DNA of 51,904 nt from an uncultured bacterium (GCA_905480105.1 CAJQPC010000056.1:1-51904), one strand, 5' to 3'. Counted from the stretch's first letter, positions 1 through 9,060 are shown. A program made the numbers and translations. The notes: a model not told the origin generated them from the letters alone.

Positions 1-52
1 AGCCCAGGAGACAAGCCCGGACGGTCCTATGGGATCGGGCGACACGCCTTAA

Positions 53-2203
53 ATGGCCTACCAGGACCACTTGGACGGGGAGCTGGTCGCCTTTACCTAT
101 CAGGCGAACGACGGGTCCTTTGCGGTGGCCAAGGTGCGGGGAACAGACGGCATCGTGGTGGTGGTGGGAGCCATCGGGCACCTGTCACTGGGGGTCAGCC
201 TGAGCATGCAGGGCCGTATGGATACCCATCCCAAGTTCGGCAAGCGCTTCAAAGTTCAGCAGGTGTTGGTCGACAACCCAAAGACTCTGACGGGGCTCCA
301 TCGCTACCTTGCCAGCGGCGCGGTGGCAGGATTTGGAGACGAGCTGGCCCGACGGGCGGTGGAGACCTTCGGCCTAAGGCTTTTGCAGGTCTTGGATGAC
401 GACCCAGAACAGCTGCTTCAGGTCAAAGGGATCGGCAAAAAGCGGCTGGAGGAGATCGTTCACCACTGGAAGCGGGACCGAGCTGGCCGAGAGGTGGCGG
501 TCCTGCTGCAGGGGCATGACTTGGGTCCGGCCGTAGTGAACCGGGTGGTGGAGCGCTACGGTGACCGGGCCATGGCGGTGATCAGCGCAGACCCATATCG
601 GCTGGCAGCCGAGATTTCCGGGGTGGGATTTAAGACGGCCGACCAGATCGCCCGAGCTGTAGGCATCAACGCCAACGACCCGCGCCGGGCCAACGCGGCC
701 GTGCGGTGGCTTCTCCTGGATGCGGAAGGGGATGGCCACTGCTTCCTGCCTCAAGAAGAACTGGAGCGCCTAGGGGCGGATCTGGGGCTAAACGCGCAAG
801 CCCTGGCAGCTGCCATTCAAGACCTGATTCTTAAGGGGCGCGTGGTCCGAAAAGCCGCCGCAATTCCCGGGCACGAGCGGATCTACCGGGGAGAGATAGA
901 GCGCCGGGAGGCTGGCGTGGCCAAGGCCCTCATGCAACGAGCTGGGCTGAGGGGAGGTGCGGGCTCCGATGTGGAGCGTGCTGAGCAAAAAGTAGGCCTT
1001 GAGCTCAACCAGGACCAGCGCCAAGCGGTGCTCACCGCCTTGACCCATGGTGTTGCGATCATCACTGGCGGGCCGGGGACAGGCAAGACCACCATCGTCA
1101 AGGTACTGATGAGAGCGGCGGCTTTACGCCAAGAAGAGTGGGTGCTCTGTGCGCCAACCGGGCGGGCTGCCCGGCGTCTTCAGGAGAGCTGTGGGAAGGA
1201 AGGAAAAACGCTGCATCGCCTGCTGGAGTACTCCATGCAGACCCGCAGCTTTATGCGGAACGCGGACAAGCCACTGCAGGTGGACGGGGTGCTCGTAGAC
1301 GAGGCCAGTATGGTCGACCTGGAGCTCATGGAAGCCCTCTGCGAGGCCCTCCCTGCCGGCGCGCGACTGGTCTTGGTGGGGGACGCCGACCAGCTGCCTA
1401 GCGTGGGTGCCGGACAGGTCTTGGCCGACTGCATTGCCTCCGGAACCCTGGCGGTAAGCACGCTCCACCAGGTCTATCGTCAGGCCCAGGACTCCGGCAT
1501 CGTCCGAAACGCTTGGAGAATTCAAGCGGGCCAGGAGCCCATCTCAGCAGAGCAGGACCAGCAAGCGGGACTGCGTCAGGACTTCTTCTTGGTGCCTCGT
1601 CTGCGCCCTGACCACGCCGTACAGACCTTGATCAAAGTCGTGCAGGAGCGCCTGCCCAAGCTGGGCTTTGATGCGCTCAATGACGTGCAGGTTCTGACTC
1701 CCATGCACCGAGGGCCCTTGGGGTCCATTGCCCTCAACGCCGCCCTTCAGCAGGCCTTGAATCCCACAGGCGAGTCCTTTGCGCGCGGTCACAAGACACT
1801 GCGCGTGGGTGACCGGGTCATTCAGACCCGAAATGATTACGACAACGACATCTTCAATGGGGATGTGGGACGCATCCATGCCATGGCGAGCGGTGGCGTG
1901 GAGGTCGACTTTGACGGTCGCAAAGTGGCCTTGGTCGGGGAACAGGTTGATCAGCTGGAACTTGCCTACGCCATCTCCATCCACAAGAGCCAAGGCAGCG
2001 AGTACCCAGCCGTACTCGTCGTTCTCGATACCTCACACTTTGTGATGCTGCGCAGGAACTTGGTGTACACGGGCGTGACTCGGGCACAGCGCTTCTGCGC
2101 GGTCGTGGGGAACCCCAGGGCGCTGCGCATTGCGGTGCAAAAAGACGGGGGAGGGGAGCGCTACACTGGGCTGTCTGAGAGGCTTTCTGAGGGCTTCGCC
2201 TGA
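53..2203 (+). CDS. recD2: RecD2-type ATP-dependent DNA helicase (SF1B)
   Basis: A 5'-3' DNA helicase of the RecD2/YrrC family, which acts in DNA repair without RecBC. The 716 residues show the family layout: an N-terminal OB-like region (about 1-75), helix-hairpin-helix repeats (about 80-200, including the short motif VKGIGKKRLEEI), a RecA-like motor with Walker A GGPGTGKTT at residues 339-347 and Walker B VDEAS near 415, and a UvrD-like C-terminal motor with the motif SIHKSQGSEYP near 642-652. The ATG is fixed by a TAA codon directly before it, in frame. No good Shine-Dalgarno sequence precedes it. Length is normal for the family. It is followed 63 bp later by rlmN on the same strand. The assignment is secure. 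Its role in this organism is inferred from the family. Confidence 0.95.
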   Translation: MAYQDHLDGELVAFTYQANDGSFAVAKVRGTDGIVVVVGAIGHLSLGVSLSMQGRMDTHPKFGKRFKVQQVLVDNPKTLTGLHRYLASGAVAGFGDELARRAVETFGLRLLQVLDDDPEQLLQVKGIGKKRLEEIVHHWKRDRAGREVAVLLQGHDLGPAVVNRVVERYGDRAMAVISADPYRLAAEISGVGFKTADQIARAVGINANDPRRANAAVRWLLLDAEGDGHCFLPQEELERLGADLGLNAQALAAAIQDLILKGRVVRKAAAIPGHERIYRGEIERREAGVAKALMQRAGLRGGAGSDVERAEQKVGLELNQDQRQAVLTALTHGVAIITGGPGTGKTTIVKVLMRAAALRQEEWVLCAPTGRAARRLQESCGKEGKTLHRLLEYSMQTRSFMRNADKPLQVDGVLVDEASMVDLELMEALCEALPAGARLVLVGDADQLPSVGAGQVLADCIASGTLAVSTLHQVYRQAQDSGIVRNAWRIQAGQEPISAEQDQQAGLRQDFFLVPRLRPDHAVQTLIKVVQERLPKLGFDALNDVQVLTPMHRGPLGSIALNAALQQALNPTGESFARGHKTLRVGDRVIQTRNDYDNDIFNGDVGRIHAMASGGVEVDFDGRKVALVGEQVDQLELAYAISIHKSQGSEYPAVLVVLDTSHFVMLRRNLVYTGVTRAQRFCAVVGNPRALRIAVQKDGGGERYTGLSERLSEGFA

Positions 2204-2266
2204 GCACTTGGCAGCCTAAGCAGCTATTTACCGCCCCTGCGTAGTCAGCCTATGACCGAGGTCCCC

Positions 2267-3427
2267 ATGTCTACCGTGCGCTCGCGTGTCTACAAAGACG
2301 ACGGCCTGATCGACATCAAGAGCCTGTCCTTAGCTCAGCTCCAGGACACGATGACGGAGCTGGGTCACCCAAAGTACAGGGCGCTACAGGTCTACAAGTG
2401 GATCTGGCAACGCGGAGTGAAGTCCTTCGAGGAGATGAGCAACGTCTCCAAGGACGCCCGCACGCAGTTGTCCGAGCACTTCAGCATTCGCTGGCTGGAG
2501 TCCGCCGCGGTCATGGACTCGACGGACGGTACTCAAAAATTCGTCTGGCGGCTGCCCGACGGGTCTCACATTGAGTCCGTGCTCATCCCAGATGTGGGCA
2601 ATCCTGGGAGCAGCAGGCCACGCCAGACGCTGTGTATGTCCAGCCAAGTGGGCTGCGCGATGAGCTGTCGCTTTTGCCTGACAGGTGATCTGGGGCTGAA
2701 GCGAAACCTCCGGCCCAGCGAGATCGCCAACCAGGCCCTCCAGGTCCAACAGGCCATGGGCGAGGACCTTCGGCTCACCAACTTGGTGTTCATGGGCATG
2801 GGCGAGCCGCTGCACAACATCACCAACCTCATCACCTCGCTGCACACCCTTTTGGACAGCAATGCGATGAACTTCTCCCACCGCAAGATCACGGTATCGA
2901 CGGTGGGGCTGGTACCGCAGATGGCCAAGCTGGCGGCTGCTACTCCGGTGAACCTTGCCGTCTCTCTGAACGCGACCACCAACGAGCAACGCATCGACAT
3001 GATGCCCATCACGCGGCGCTATGATCTGAACGCGCTCATGGAGGGGTGTCGGAACTTCCCCTTGACGCAGCAAAAACGCATCACCTTTGAGTACGTGATG
3101 ATGCATGGCTACAACGACGACATGGACGACGCGCGCCGCTTGGTCAAGCTCATGCGCGGCCAAAAGGCCAAGGTCAACCTGATTCCATATAACGAGAATC
3201 CACAGCGGCCCGACATCCTTCGGCCCTCCGAGGAACACGTCAAGCGCTTCCAGAATCACTTGGTCGCCCGGGGAATCCACTGCTCCGTCCGGACTACCCG
3301 AGGCCTGGATATCAGTGCGGCCTGTGGGCAGCTTGGAAAAGCCGACCCTGGTGCTCGCATCCAGGAAGCGGGTGGCGAGTACGCAACCCTGTCACTGGAT
3401 GGCAGCGAGGATGCGGTACACTCTTGA
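2267..3427 (+). CDS. rlmN: 23S rRNA (adenine-2503-C2)-methyltransferase RlmN
   Basis: A radical-SAM methyltransferase that methylates C2 of A2503 in 23S rRNA, and of A37 in some tRNAs. The 4Fe-4S/AdoMet motif CAMSCRFC places cysteines at 130, 134 and 137, and the conserved C-terminal Cys lies in SAACGQL (353). The motif FMGMGEPLHN is also typical. An upstream in-frame ATG exists at 2252, but the ATG at 2267 has GAGG about 7 nt upstream and is preferred; it gives 386 residues, a normal length. It heads a run with mtnP and a TPR lipoprotein. In many proteobacteria rlmN sits next to pilF and rodZ, and genes resembling both follow here. Confidence 0.96.
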   Translation: MSTVRSRVYKDDGLIDIKSLSLAQLQDTMTELGHPKYRALQVYKWIWQRGVKSFEEMSNVSKDARTQLSEHFSIRWLESAAVMDSTDGTQKFVWRLPDGSHIESVLIPDVGNPGSSRPRQTLCMSSQVGCAMSCRFCLTGDLGLKRNLRPSEIANQALQVQQAMGEDLRLTNLVFMGMGEPLHNITNLITSLHTLLDSNAMNFSHRKITVSTVGLVPQMAKLAAATPVNLAVSLNATTNEQRIDMMPITRRYDLNALMEGCRNFPLTQQKRITFEYVMMHGYNDDMDDARRLVKLMRGQKAKVNLIPYNENPQRPDILRPSEEHVKRFQNHLVARGIHCSVRTTRGLDISAACGQLGKADPGARIQEAGGEYATLSLDGSEDAVHS

Positions 3428-3444
3428 GGACTGGGGCCTCTGCG

Positions 3445-3480
3445 CCCCTTGACTTGACAAGAGCCTGAAATAGGTACATG
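3445..3480 (+). promoter_or_regulatory. Weak candidate promoter upstream of mtnP
   Basis: Overlapping TTGACT (3449-3454) and TTGACA (3454-3459) hexamers lie in the 73-bp rlmN-mtnP gap. The best -10-like sequence at a suitable distance, TAGGTA (3471-3476), is poor. A small GGGGC/GCCCC hairpin lies just before. mtnP may therefore have its own promoter, but this is only a suggestion. Confidence 0.25.
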
Positions 3481-3500
3481 CCACAGAGCATTGGAGCGAA

Positions 3501-4364
3501 ATGAGCACCCGAATTGGCGTGATGGGCGGCAGCGGCCTGTACGAGATCGAAGGCCTGCATGACATCCAGGAAGTTCGCATGGACACGCCCTTTGGGCCGC
3601 CATCCGACGCCTTCATCACCGGCAAGCTGGGAGACATCGAAATGGTCTTCTTGCCGCGCCACGGCCGCGGCCACGTTCTCAATCCCAGCGAGGTTCCTTA
3701 CCGCGCCAACATCTGGGGCATGAAGCGCCTGGGCGTGGATTGGATCGTCAGCGTCTCCGCCGTGGGTTCCTTGCAAGAGGAGATCGTGCCGGGCCACATG
3801 GTCATCATCGATCAGTTCATCGACCGCACCAAGGGGGTACGCCCCGTGACATTCTTCGAGGACGGCGTGGTCGGACACGTAGGCTTTGGGGATCCCATCT
3901 GCGAAACCCTCCGGCGCTACCTGCTCCAAGCGGCCAATGAGAGTTCCGCTACGGTTCATGACCAGGGCACGTACGTGTGTATGGAGGGGCCTCAGTTCAG
4001 CACCCGAGCGGAGTCCAACCTGTACCGGTCTTGGGGCGCGAAGGTCATTGGTATGACCAACTTGACCGAGGCCAAGCTGGCACGGGAAGCCGAGATTTCC
4101 TACGCCACCCTGGCCATGAGTACCGACTACGACTGTTGGTATGAAGGCCACGACGACGTGACCGTCGAGGCTGTCGTCAGAGTCATTCAGGCCAATGTCG
4201 CCACCGCGCGAGACATTATTCGTCGGGTCGTACCCATTATCGCTGCCCATGAGGGGCCCTTGCCGCAGGATGGGGTGATGAAGCATGGCGTGATGACCGC
4301 ACGCGCGCGTCTGGATCCCGAGGCTGTCGCGCGGGTCAGCCTTCTGATTGGCAAGTACCTTTAG
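3501..4364 (+). CDS. mtnP: S-methyl-5'-thioadenosine phosphorylase
   Basis: Cleaves methylthioadenosine with phosphate to adenine and 5-methylthioribose-1-phosphate, the first step of methionine salvage, in the cytoplasm. Family motifs are the N-terminal phosphate loop MGGSGLYEIEGL, the substrate-binding segment MEGPQFSTRAES, and MSTDYDCWYEGHDDV, which carries the catalytic Asp and is typical of MTAP rather than bacterial PNP. At 287 residues it is family length. The ATG has GGAG a few bases upstream. No other salvage gene (mtnA, mtnK or similar) is in the window. The stop is only 9 bp before the next start and in the same frame, so the two genes are probably co-transcribed. Confidence 0.93.
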   Translation: MSTRIGVMGGSGLYEIEGLHDIQEVRMDTPFGPPSDAFITGKLGDIEMVFLPRHGRGHVLNPSEVPYRANIWGMKRLGVDWIVSVSAVGSLQEEIVPGHMVIIDQFIDRTKGVRPVTFFEDGVVGHVGFGDPICETLRRYLLQAANESSATVHDQGTYVCMEGPQFSTRAESNLYRSWGAKVIGMTNLTEAKLAREAEISYATLAMSTDYDCWYEGHDDVTVEAVVRVIQANVATARDIIRRVVPIIAAHEGPLPQDGVMKHGVMTARARLDPEAVARVSLLIGKYL

Positions 4365-4373
4365 GAGTCGTCC

Positions 4374-5105
4374 ATGATCGCGCTAATCCTCCTGCTGTCC
4401 GGCGGTTGTGTCACCGCAAAGCGTGCGAACAAGTCAGACGCTCGGGCCACCCTGGGCCACGCTTACTTTAAGGAGGGAAGCACGGAGTTGGCGATCGAGA
4501 CCCTGGTAGAGGCCACGCGCTTGAACCGAAGGAATGCCAGGGCTTGGCACTACTTGGCCTTGTCCCTGGTGAAGCGGGGGGCCCATGGCGATGCCGAGGA
4601 TGCCTTTAAGAAAGCTGTGCGCTTGTCGCCGGAAGACGCTGCGGTTCGTTTGAACTATGCCTACCTGCTCCAGAAGCTGGGTCGAAATGACGAGGCTATC
4701 GTACAGCTTGAAGCGGCTCGCGCAGACTTGACCTACACCCAGCCGGCCAAGGTACTCAACAACTTAGGGATGGCCTACTTGGCACAGGAGCGTGTCGACG
4801 AGTCTGTGGCAGTTCTGAGCGAGGCGGTCTACCGTCAGCCCAATTTCTGCGCCGCCCGCTACAACTTGGGGCTGGCGCTCAGCGAACAGAAGCAGGCCAC
4901 CTCCAGCGCTAAGGTGCTGGACGAGTTGAGTGTGGTGTGTCCAGGTGAGTTCCCGGAAGGTGAGCTCCTGCGAGGGCAGATGCTGATGGAGGTGGGCCGC
5001 ATGGAAGAGGGGGCAATGGTGCTACAGGTCTGTGTGGACAACTACCCCGGTACGCCGCTTTCCCACGCAGCCGGAGAGTCCCTGGACCAGGCGGGCATGC
5101 GTTGA
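4374..5105 (+). CDS. TPR lipoprotein, PilF/PilW-like
   Basis: A predicted outer-membrane lipoprotein of about five tetratricopeptide repeats, similar in layout to PilF/PilW, the pilotin for type IV pilus secretins. The N-terminus MIALILLLSGGC carries the lipobox Cys at position 12. Repeats follow from about residue 25 (motifs such as ALGHAYFKEG-type, ARAWHYLALSLVKRG and AAVRLNYAYLLQKLG). The start is firmly fixed: the mtnP TAG lies in frame just four codons upstream, and TAGGAG serves as ribosome binding site. The signal peptide is therefore truly short and has no Lys or Arg. The rlmN, TPR lipoprotein, RodZ-tail order matches the proteobacterial rlmN-pilF-rodZ arrangement with mtnP inserted. 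The pilotin role is inferred from that context. Confidence 0.75.
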   Translation: MIALILLLSGGCVTAKRANKSDARATLGHAYFKEGSTELAIETLVEATRLNRRNARAWHYLALSLVKRGAHGDAEDAFKKAVRLSPEDAAVRLNYAYLLQKLGRNDEAIVQLEAARADLTYTQPAKVLNNLGMAYLAQERVDESVAVLSEAVYRQPNFCAARYNLGLALSEQKQATSSAKVLDELSVVCPGEFPEGELLRGQMLMEVGRMEEGAMVLQVCVDNYPGTPLSHAAGESLDQAGMR

Positions 5106-5512
5106 AGTTGCCCACCGCCGACCTGACGGAGCGTGGTCGAGGGGTCATGCGTGGAGTGGCTGGCGTACTAATCGCCGTTGCCATTGTCATTGTGAGCCTT
5201 CAGATCTTGGCAACAGTACTCCAAGACGAACGCATTCCCGACGGGCCGATTGAGCAGGTTGGTGGAACGGTGGAGGTGCGTGCGACGGACCCCATTCGGG
5301 TTCGCGTAGAGGTGGATGGCGAGCAGGCCTTTTCGGGCGTGATGTGCAGGGGAGACAATCCCTGCAAGCAGAGCTTTGGACCTGCCCGAAAGATCGCGGT
5401 CGAGATGGCAGATCTGGAGCGCGCCCAGGTGCGTTACAACGGGCGCCGGGTCAAGCCCCTTGGTACACTTGACGAACCACGCACACTCGTATTCATCGAC
5501 GATTCACCCTGA
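5102..5512 (+). CDS. Single-pass membrane protein resembling the RodZ C-terminal (DUF4115) half
   Basis: A 136-residue protein with one transmembrane helix (about residues 16-38, VAGVLIAVAIVIVSLQIL) and a periplasmic beta-rich domain. The domain pattern (RVRVEVDGEQAF, then VRYNGRRVKPLG, then a final TLVF strand) resembles the DUF4115 domain of the cell-shape protein RodZ. The N-terminal helix-turn-helix of RodZ, which contacts MreB, is absent. The longest reading starts at TTG overlapping the previous stop (TTGA); an ATG at 5147 is the alternative but would leave almost nothing before the membrane helix. Its position after rlmN and a PilF-like gene is where rodZ usually sits, which supports the relationship. 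The function is unproven. Confidence 0.6.
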   Translation: MKLPTADLTERGRGVMRGVAGVLIAVAIVIVSLQILATVLQDERIPDGPIEQVGGTVEVRATDPIRVRVEVDGEQAFSGVMCRGDNPCKQSFGPARKIAVEMADLERAQVRYNGRRVKPLGTLDEPRTLVFIDDSP

Positions 5513-5545
5513 CCACTTCCAGATAGCAGCCCACAGGAGGCAGGG

Positions 5546-6904
5546 ATGGCGCACAACATAGTTCAGGCTCGCGTGGACGCCCTACGCCGTCTCGCGCGGC
5601 GCCGAGCAGCTGGGCCCCTTGAGCGTGCGGTTGCGAAGTCCTCCCCAGAAGACGTCGCCCAAGCCATCAAACATCTGACCCTGGCCGACACGCGCTTCAT
5701 GATGCAGCACGTCTCCGCTGAAGAGGCCGGCCCAATTCTTCTATCCATCGACGAGGAGCGCTTTCAGTTCCTACTGGGTGCCCTGCCCAAGGAACAGCTC
5801 ATCTACTCTGTGGAAGAGCTTGAGCCAGACGATGCTGCCGACCTTATCGCCCGCTTTCCAGAGGACCTGCAGTCCCTGGTCCTTCAAGGCATGGATAAGG
5901 AGGAGCGGGAGGATGTCGAAGAGCTCTTGGCATACCCCGAGGACAGCGCCGGCGGAATCATGTCCTCGGTGGCCTTTTTGCTGAACGAGAACACCACCTG
6001 CCGCCAGGCCATCGAGGCCCTACAAGAGCAGGGCGACATCGAGATGGTGTTTTACCTCTACTTGGTCAACGAGAGTGACCAGCTCACCGGCGTGACCTCA
6101 CTGCGGCAGCTCCTGATCAATCCCCCCAACAAGGTGCTCCGGGAGCTGGCAAATCCCGATGTCATCACGGTTGGGCCTCAGACCGACCAGGAAGAAGTGG
6201 CCCGAATCGTGGCCCACTACGACCTTCTGGCGGTGCCGGTCTGCGACGACACACGTAAGTTCTTGGGCATCGTGACCATCGACGACGTTCTCGACGTGGT
6301 CCGGGAAGAGGCTGCCGAGGACATGATGAAGATGGCCGGCATGGGCGACGCTTTCGACCCCACCGGAACCAGTACTCTGCTCGCTGCCAAGCAGCGCCTG
6401 ACTTGGCTCATTGTGACTGCGCTTGGCGGGTTGATCCTGGCCCGCGTCATTATGGGTTTTGAAGAAAGTCTGGCGCAACAAGCGGTGATAGCGGGATTCA
6501 TTCCCGTCATCATGGGCTTGGGGGGAGGCGTGGGAATCCAGGGAGCCACCATCACGGTGCGCAACATGGCCACAGGGCACCTAAACCTGTCAGATGGCCT
6601 AAAGGCGCTGTTGTTCCGAGAATTGCGCGTTGGCATATCCATGGGCATCGTCTTGTCCGTGTTGCTGCTGGTCGGTGCCTGGTTTCTGGGCGGCCAGATA
6701 GTCGGGTTGGCTGTAGGCATCAGCATTCTTGTGATCGTTGTGGCCTCGGCCATCATTGGGACGTGCATCCCCATCCTGCTGGGCAAAGTGGGTGTTGACC
6801 CTGCTGTGGCGACCGGGCCATTCGTGACCATCACGATCGATGGCATCGCCATCATCCTGTACTTTTCCATCGCGACGCTGCTGCTGAACACCCTGCCTGC
6901 ATGA
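5546..6904 (+). CDS. mgtE: Magnesium transporter MgtE
   Basis: A Mg2+-selective channel/transporter of the inner membrane. The 452 residues show an MgtE N domain (about 1-125, including LEPDDAADLIARFPED), a CBS-domain pair (about 130-255, ending VTIDDVLDVVREEAAEDM) that senses cytoplasmic Mg2+, and five predicted helices from about 285 onward. The pore segment DPAVATGPFVTITIDG keeps the conserved acidic residue of the ion site. The usual GGNxG motif of the first membrane segment reads GGGVGIQG, with Gly in place of Asn. An AGGAGG ribosome binding site precedes the ATG. It overlaps recO by 4 bp (ATGA), so the two are translationally coupled. Confidence 0.93.
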   Translation: MAHNIVQARVDALRRLARRRAAGPLERAVAKSSPEDVAQAIKHLTLADTRFMMQHVSAEEAGPILLSIDEERFQFLLGALPKEQLIYSVEELEPDDAADLIARFPEDLQSLVLQGMDKEEREDVEELLAYPEDSAGGIMSSVAFLLNENTTCRQAIEALQEQGDIEMVFYLYLVNESDQLTGVTSLRQLLINPPNKVLRELANPDVITVGPQTDQEEVARIVAHYDLLAVPVCDDTRKFLGIVTIDDVLDVVREEAAEDMMKMAGMGDAFDPTGTSTLLAAKQRLTWLIVTALGGLILARVIMGFEESLAQQAVIAGFIPVIMGLGGGVGIQGATITVRNMATGHLNLSDGLKALLFRELRVGISMGIVLSVLLLVGAWFLGGQIVGLAVGISILVIVVASAIIGTCIPILLGKVGVDPAVATGPFVTITIDGIAIILYFSIATLLLNTLPA

Positions 6905-7638
6905 GCGCGGTGGAGACTTTGTCGGCGTTGGTTCTTGGGCACACGGACTACGGGGACAACGACCGAATCGTTCAGTTGATCACTGCAGAGAAGGGACGAA
7001 TCTCAGCCATCGCCAGGGGCGCCCGCAGCTCCAAGAGGCGCTTTAAGGGCTGCCTTGAGCTTGGTTCCCGAATCCAGGCCACTGTTCGACGCGGGAAGGG
7101 CGAACTCTGGCAGTTCCAAGCGGCTGAATTGGTCCATGGGCATCCCCATATTCGTGGCTTTTTGGAGAGCATCGCCCTGAGCGCCTATTGCTGCGAGGTG
7201 GTTCGGGAAACCGGCCGACCAGAGCAGCCCGAGCCCAAGCTCTTTGGCCTGTTGGACGTGGCACTTCTGGTCTTAGATGCCTGTACAGAGCCGCCAAAGG
7301 CTGGCTTCCGGATTGGGTTTGAGGCGAAAGCGCTCAGCTTCGCTGGGCTGACCCCAGTATTGACGCAGTGCGCAGGCTGCGGCGAGGCTGCCCAGGGCCC
7401 AATGGTCTGGAGCGTCCGGGGCGGCGGGATGACGCACGAGTCCTGTGGGGCGGGGCCGAAGCTTGACCCAGCCTGGGGCCAGGCCGTCGAAGCCTTTAGG
7501 CGGACACCACTGGCCGAGCTCGTGGACACAGAGGCGCCTGCTGGAGGAAATCAGTGGCTGCTCTCCGAGTTGATGATCTGGCACCAAGGGCGTCCCTTGC
7601 GCTCCCGAGAGCTGCTGATCACCCTTGGGACAGTATAG
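6901..7638 (+). CDS. recO: DNA repair protein RecO
   Basis: Mediates RecA loading and strand annealing in the RecFOR recombination pathway. The N-terminal OB fold contains LVLGHTDYGDNDRIVQLIT and the basic stretch IARGARSSKRRF, which is characteristic. A zinc-binding region follows: CAGCGEAA and, about 30 residues later, HESCGAG. At 245 residues it is typical. Its ATG overlaps the mgtE stop. recO upstream of glyQ-glyS-ppdK is a familiar deltaproteobacterial arrangement, though here three small genes separate recO from glyQ. Confidence 0.92.
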   Translation: MSAVETLSALVLGHTDYGDNDRIVQLITAEKGRISAIARGARSSKRRFKGCLELGSRIQATVRRGKGELWQFQAAELVHGHPHIRGFLESIALSAYCCEVVRETGRPEQPEPKLFGLLDVALLVLDACTEPPKAGFRIGFEAKALSFAGLTPVLTQCAGCGEAAQGPMVWSVRGGGMTHESCGAGPKLDPAWGQAVEAFRRTPLAELVDTEAPAGGNQWLLSELMIWHQGRPLRSRELLITLGTV

Positions 7639-7648
7639 GCTTATATCT

Positions 7649-8344
7649 ATGCTCTTCCTTTTCTTGTCCTGCACTGCACTGGGCCCCGTTTCCCAGACCA
7701 GCGACGATGTCACCCTCTCGGGCAGCCTCTACCAGAGCATATTTGGAAACGGTGAACTCCAGGAAGGTGCATCTATCCAGGTCTTTGATGCTGCGATGAC
7801 GGAAATTTCGGTTGCCGAGGAGAGCAGCCCTGGGAGCTACGCGCTGGCCGTACCGGCCAGCGAGCGCTTCTTTCTGAGCGTTCAGGCTCCTGGCAGTCTG
7901 CCCAGTCTCTGGACCGCCATGGCGCCCGCACGCCGCGGCCTGATGTACCCCCTCTACGCCTTTGAAGAGCAGGCTGTCCTGGAGTTTTACGCTGGCTTGG
8001 AGGAAGAGGTCGGCGAGATCGACACCGAGTCAGGAGAAAAAGTACAGCTGTGGGGGACTACCTTGCAGTTCATGACGGGCGAAGGCAAAGACATCTACCT
8101 GGACCAGATAGAAATTCTCGAGGGCCAAGCCAACAACCTGGTCCTGGGCTATCGACTCGAGGATGAGGGAATCGTACGCGCCCAGCCCGGAGAACTTGTG
8201 GATTGGTTCTTTGGGATAAACTTGGAGCCTGGTGAGATCTCCGTGCGAATCACAGATCCTTTGGACCCAGCGATTCAGTCCGAGACGGTCTATTTTTCAC
8301 AGGGCGGCGAGACCATCGCGGCCTTCTACACAGAGGGCTACTGA
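7649..8344 (+). CDS. Putative lipoprotein with carboxypeptidase-regulatory-like domain
   Basis: No named family recognised. From ATG 7649 the protein is 231 residues. It begins MLFLFLSCTALG, a very short hydrophobic stretch with Cys at position 8 that could be lipidated. A TTG start at 7625, inside recO, would add eight residues including one Arg. The first domain (VTLSGSLYQSIFG, EGASIQVFDAA, GSYALAVPAS) has the look of a carboxypeptidase-regulatory or CNA-B-like beta sandwich. The rest is acidic and beta-rich. Its stop overlaps the next start (TGATG), and the neighbour is a similar lipoprotein. A periplasmic or surface location is inferred. Confidence 0.6.
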   Translation: MLFLFLSCTALGPVSQTSDDVTLSGSLYQSIFGNGELQEGASIQVFDAAMTEISVAEESSPGSYALAVPASERFFLSVQAPGSLPSLWTAMAPARRGLMYPLYAFEEQAVLEFYAGLEEEVGEIDTESGEKVQLWGTTLQFMTGEGKDIYLDQIEILEGQANNLVLGYRLEDEGIVRAQPGELVDWFFGINLEPGEISVRITDPLDPAIQSETVYFSQGGETIAAFYTEGY

Positions 8345-9060
8345 TGACTTTGAGCTTGCTCTACTTCCTGGGCGCAGCGTCATTGGGCTGCAGCGGCGAA
8401 CCCGACCTGGTCAGCATTAGTGGACAGGTGGCCGATAGCCGAGAACAGGATGCCGAGGCCATTCCCGAAGTACAGGTGCGTACCTTTGACAACGTGCTCT
8501 ACGAGGTGGACTCGGTGGTGGCAGACGGCCGTGGGTGGTTTGAAGCCCAGGTTGTCGCCAATGCTGCCATGTACATAGAAGTTTCGGCTCCTGGCTACGC
8601 GACCGCGGGCTTTGCTGGCACTGGGCCAGCCGTGGGTACTGCGCTTGAGCTTGGCGCTCTATGGACCACTTCCGACGCGGCCATGGAGGTGATCGACGAG
8701 CAGTTCCAAGACTGCAGCCAAGACGGCGCCTTGGTGGAGGGCGAAGTTCGCCTCTCCGTTCAAGGCTTCACGCCAGATGACGGCCAAGATTGGCCATTGG
8801 CCACGTCAGCTTGGGCCAGAGCCTACGACGCCCAGGGAAACGCCTACCCGGCCTGCTATTTGGGGGAAAGCGGTTTTTATGATCCGGAGGCAACCGCGAC
8901 GGGCCCCACCGGACGTTTCGCCGTCTATGGTGCACCGACCGGACCCGTCACTCTGGAGGTAGGCTTCGACGTGGCAGACCAAAGCAGCAGCCAGGTCTTC
9001 TACATCTTTGTTCCCGAAGATGGCGTGGTCTCGCTCTACGCGGTGTATCTATACCTTTAG
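8344..9060 (+). CDS. Putative lipoprotein with carboxypeptidase-regulatory-like domains
   Basis: A 238-residue protein not assigned to a named family. The N-terminus MTLSLLYFLGAASLGC gives a lipobox (SLGC) with Cys at 16 and no positively charged residue. No ATG, GTG or TTG start lies further upstream in frame. Two regulatory-like beta domains seem present: one starts SISGQVADSREQDA and contains YIEVSAPGYATAGF, and the second starts LVEGEVRLSVQGF and contains GRFAVYGAPTGPVTLEV. It shares this plan with the gene before it, with which it overlaps by 1 bp. The pair may be an old duplication. Function unknown. Confidence 0.6.
   Translation: MTLSLLYFLGAASLGCSGEPDLVSISGQVADSREQDAEAIPEVQVRTFDNVLYEVDSVVADGRGWFEAQVVANAAMYIEVSAPGYATAGFAGTGPAVGTALELGALWTTSDAAMEVIDEQFQDCSQDGALVEGEVRLSVQGFTPDDGQDWPLATSAWARAYDAQGNAYPACYLGESGFYDPEATATGPTGRFAVYGAPTGPVTLEVGFDVADQSSSQVFYIFVPEDGVVSLYAVYLYL

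Noticed and set aside
2384..4286. Long minus-strand open frames of 298 and 324 codons opposite rlmN and mtnP
   Set aside because: They are antisense to conserved enzymes, have no recognisable domains, and show compositions expected from GC-rich codon shadowing.
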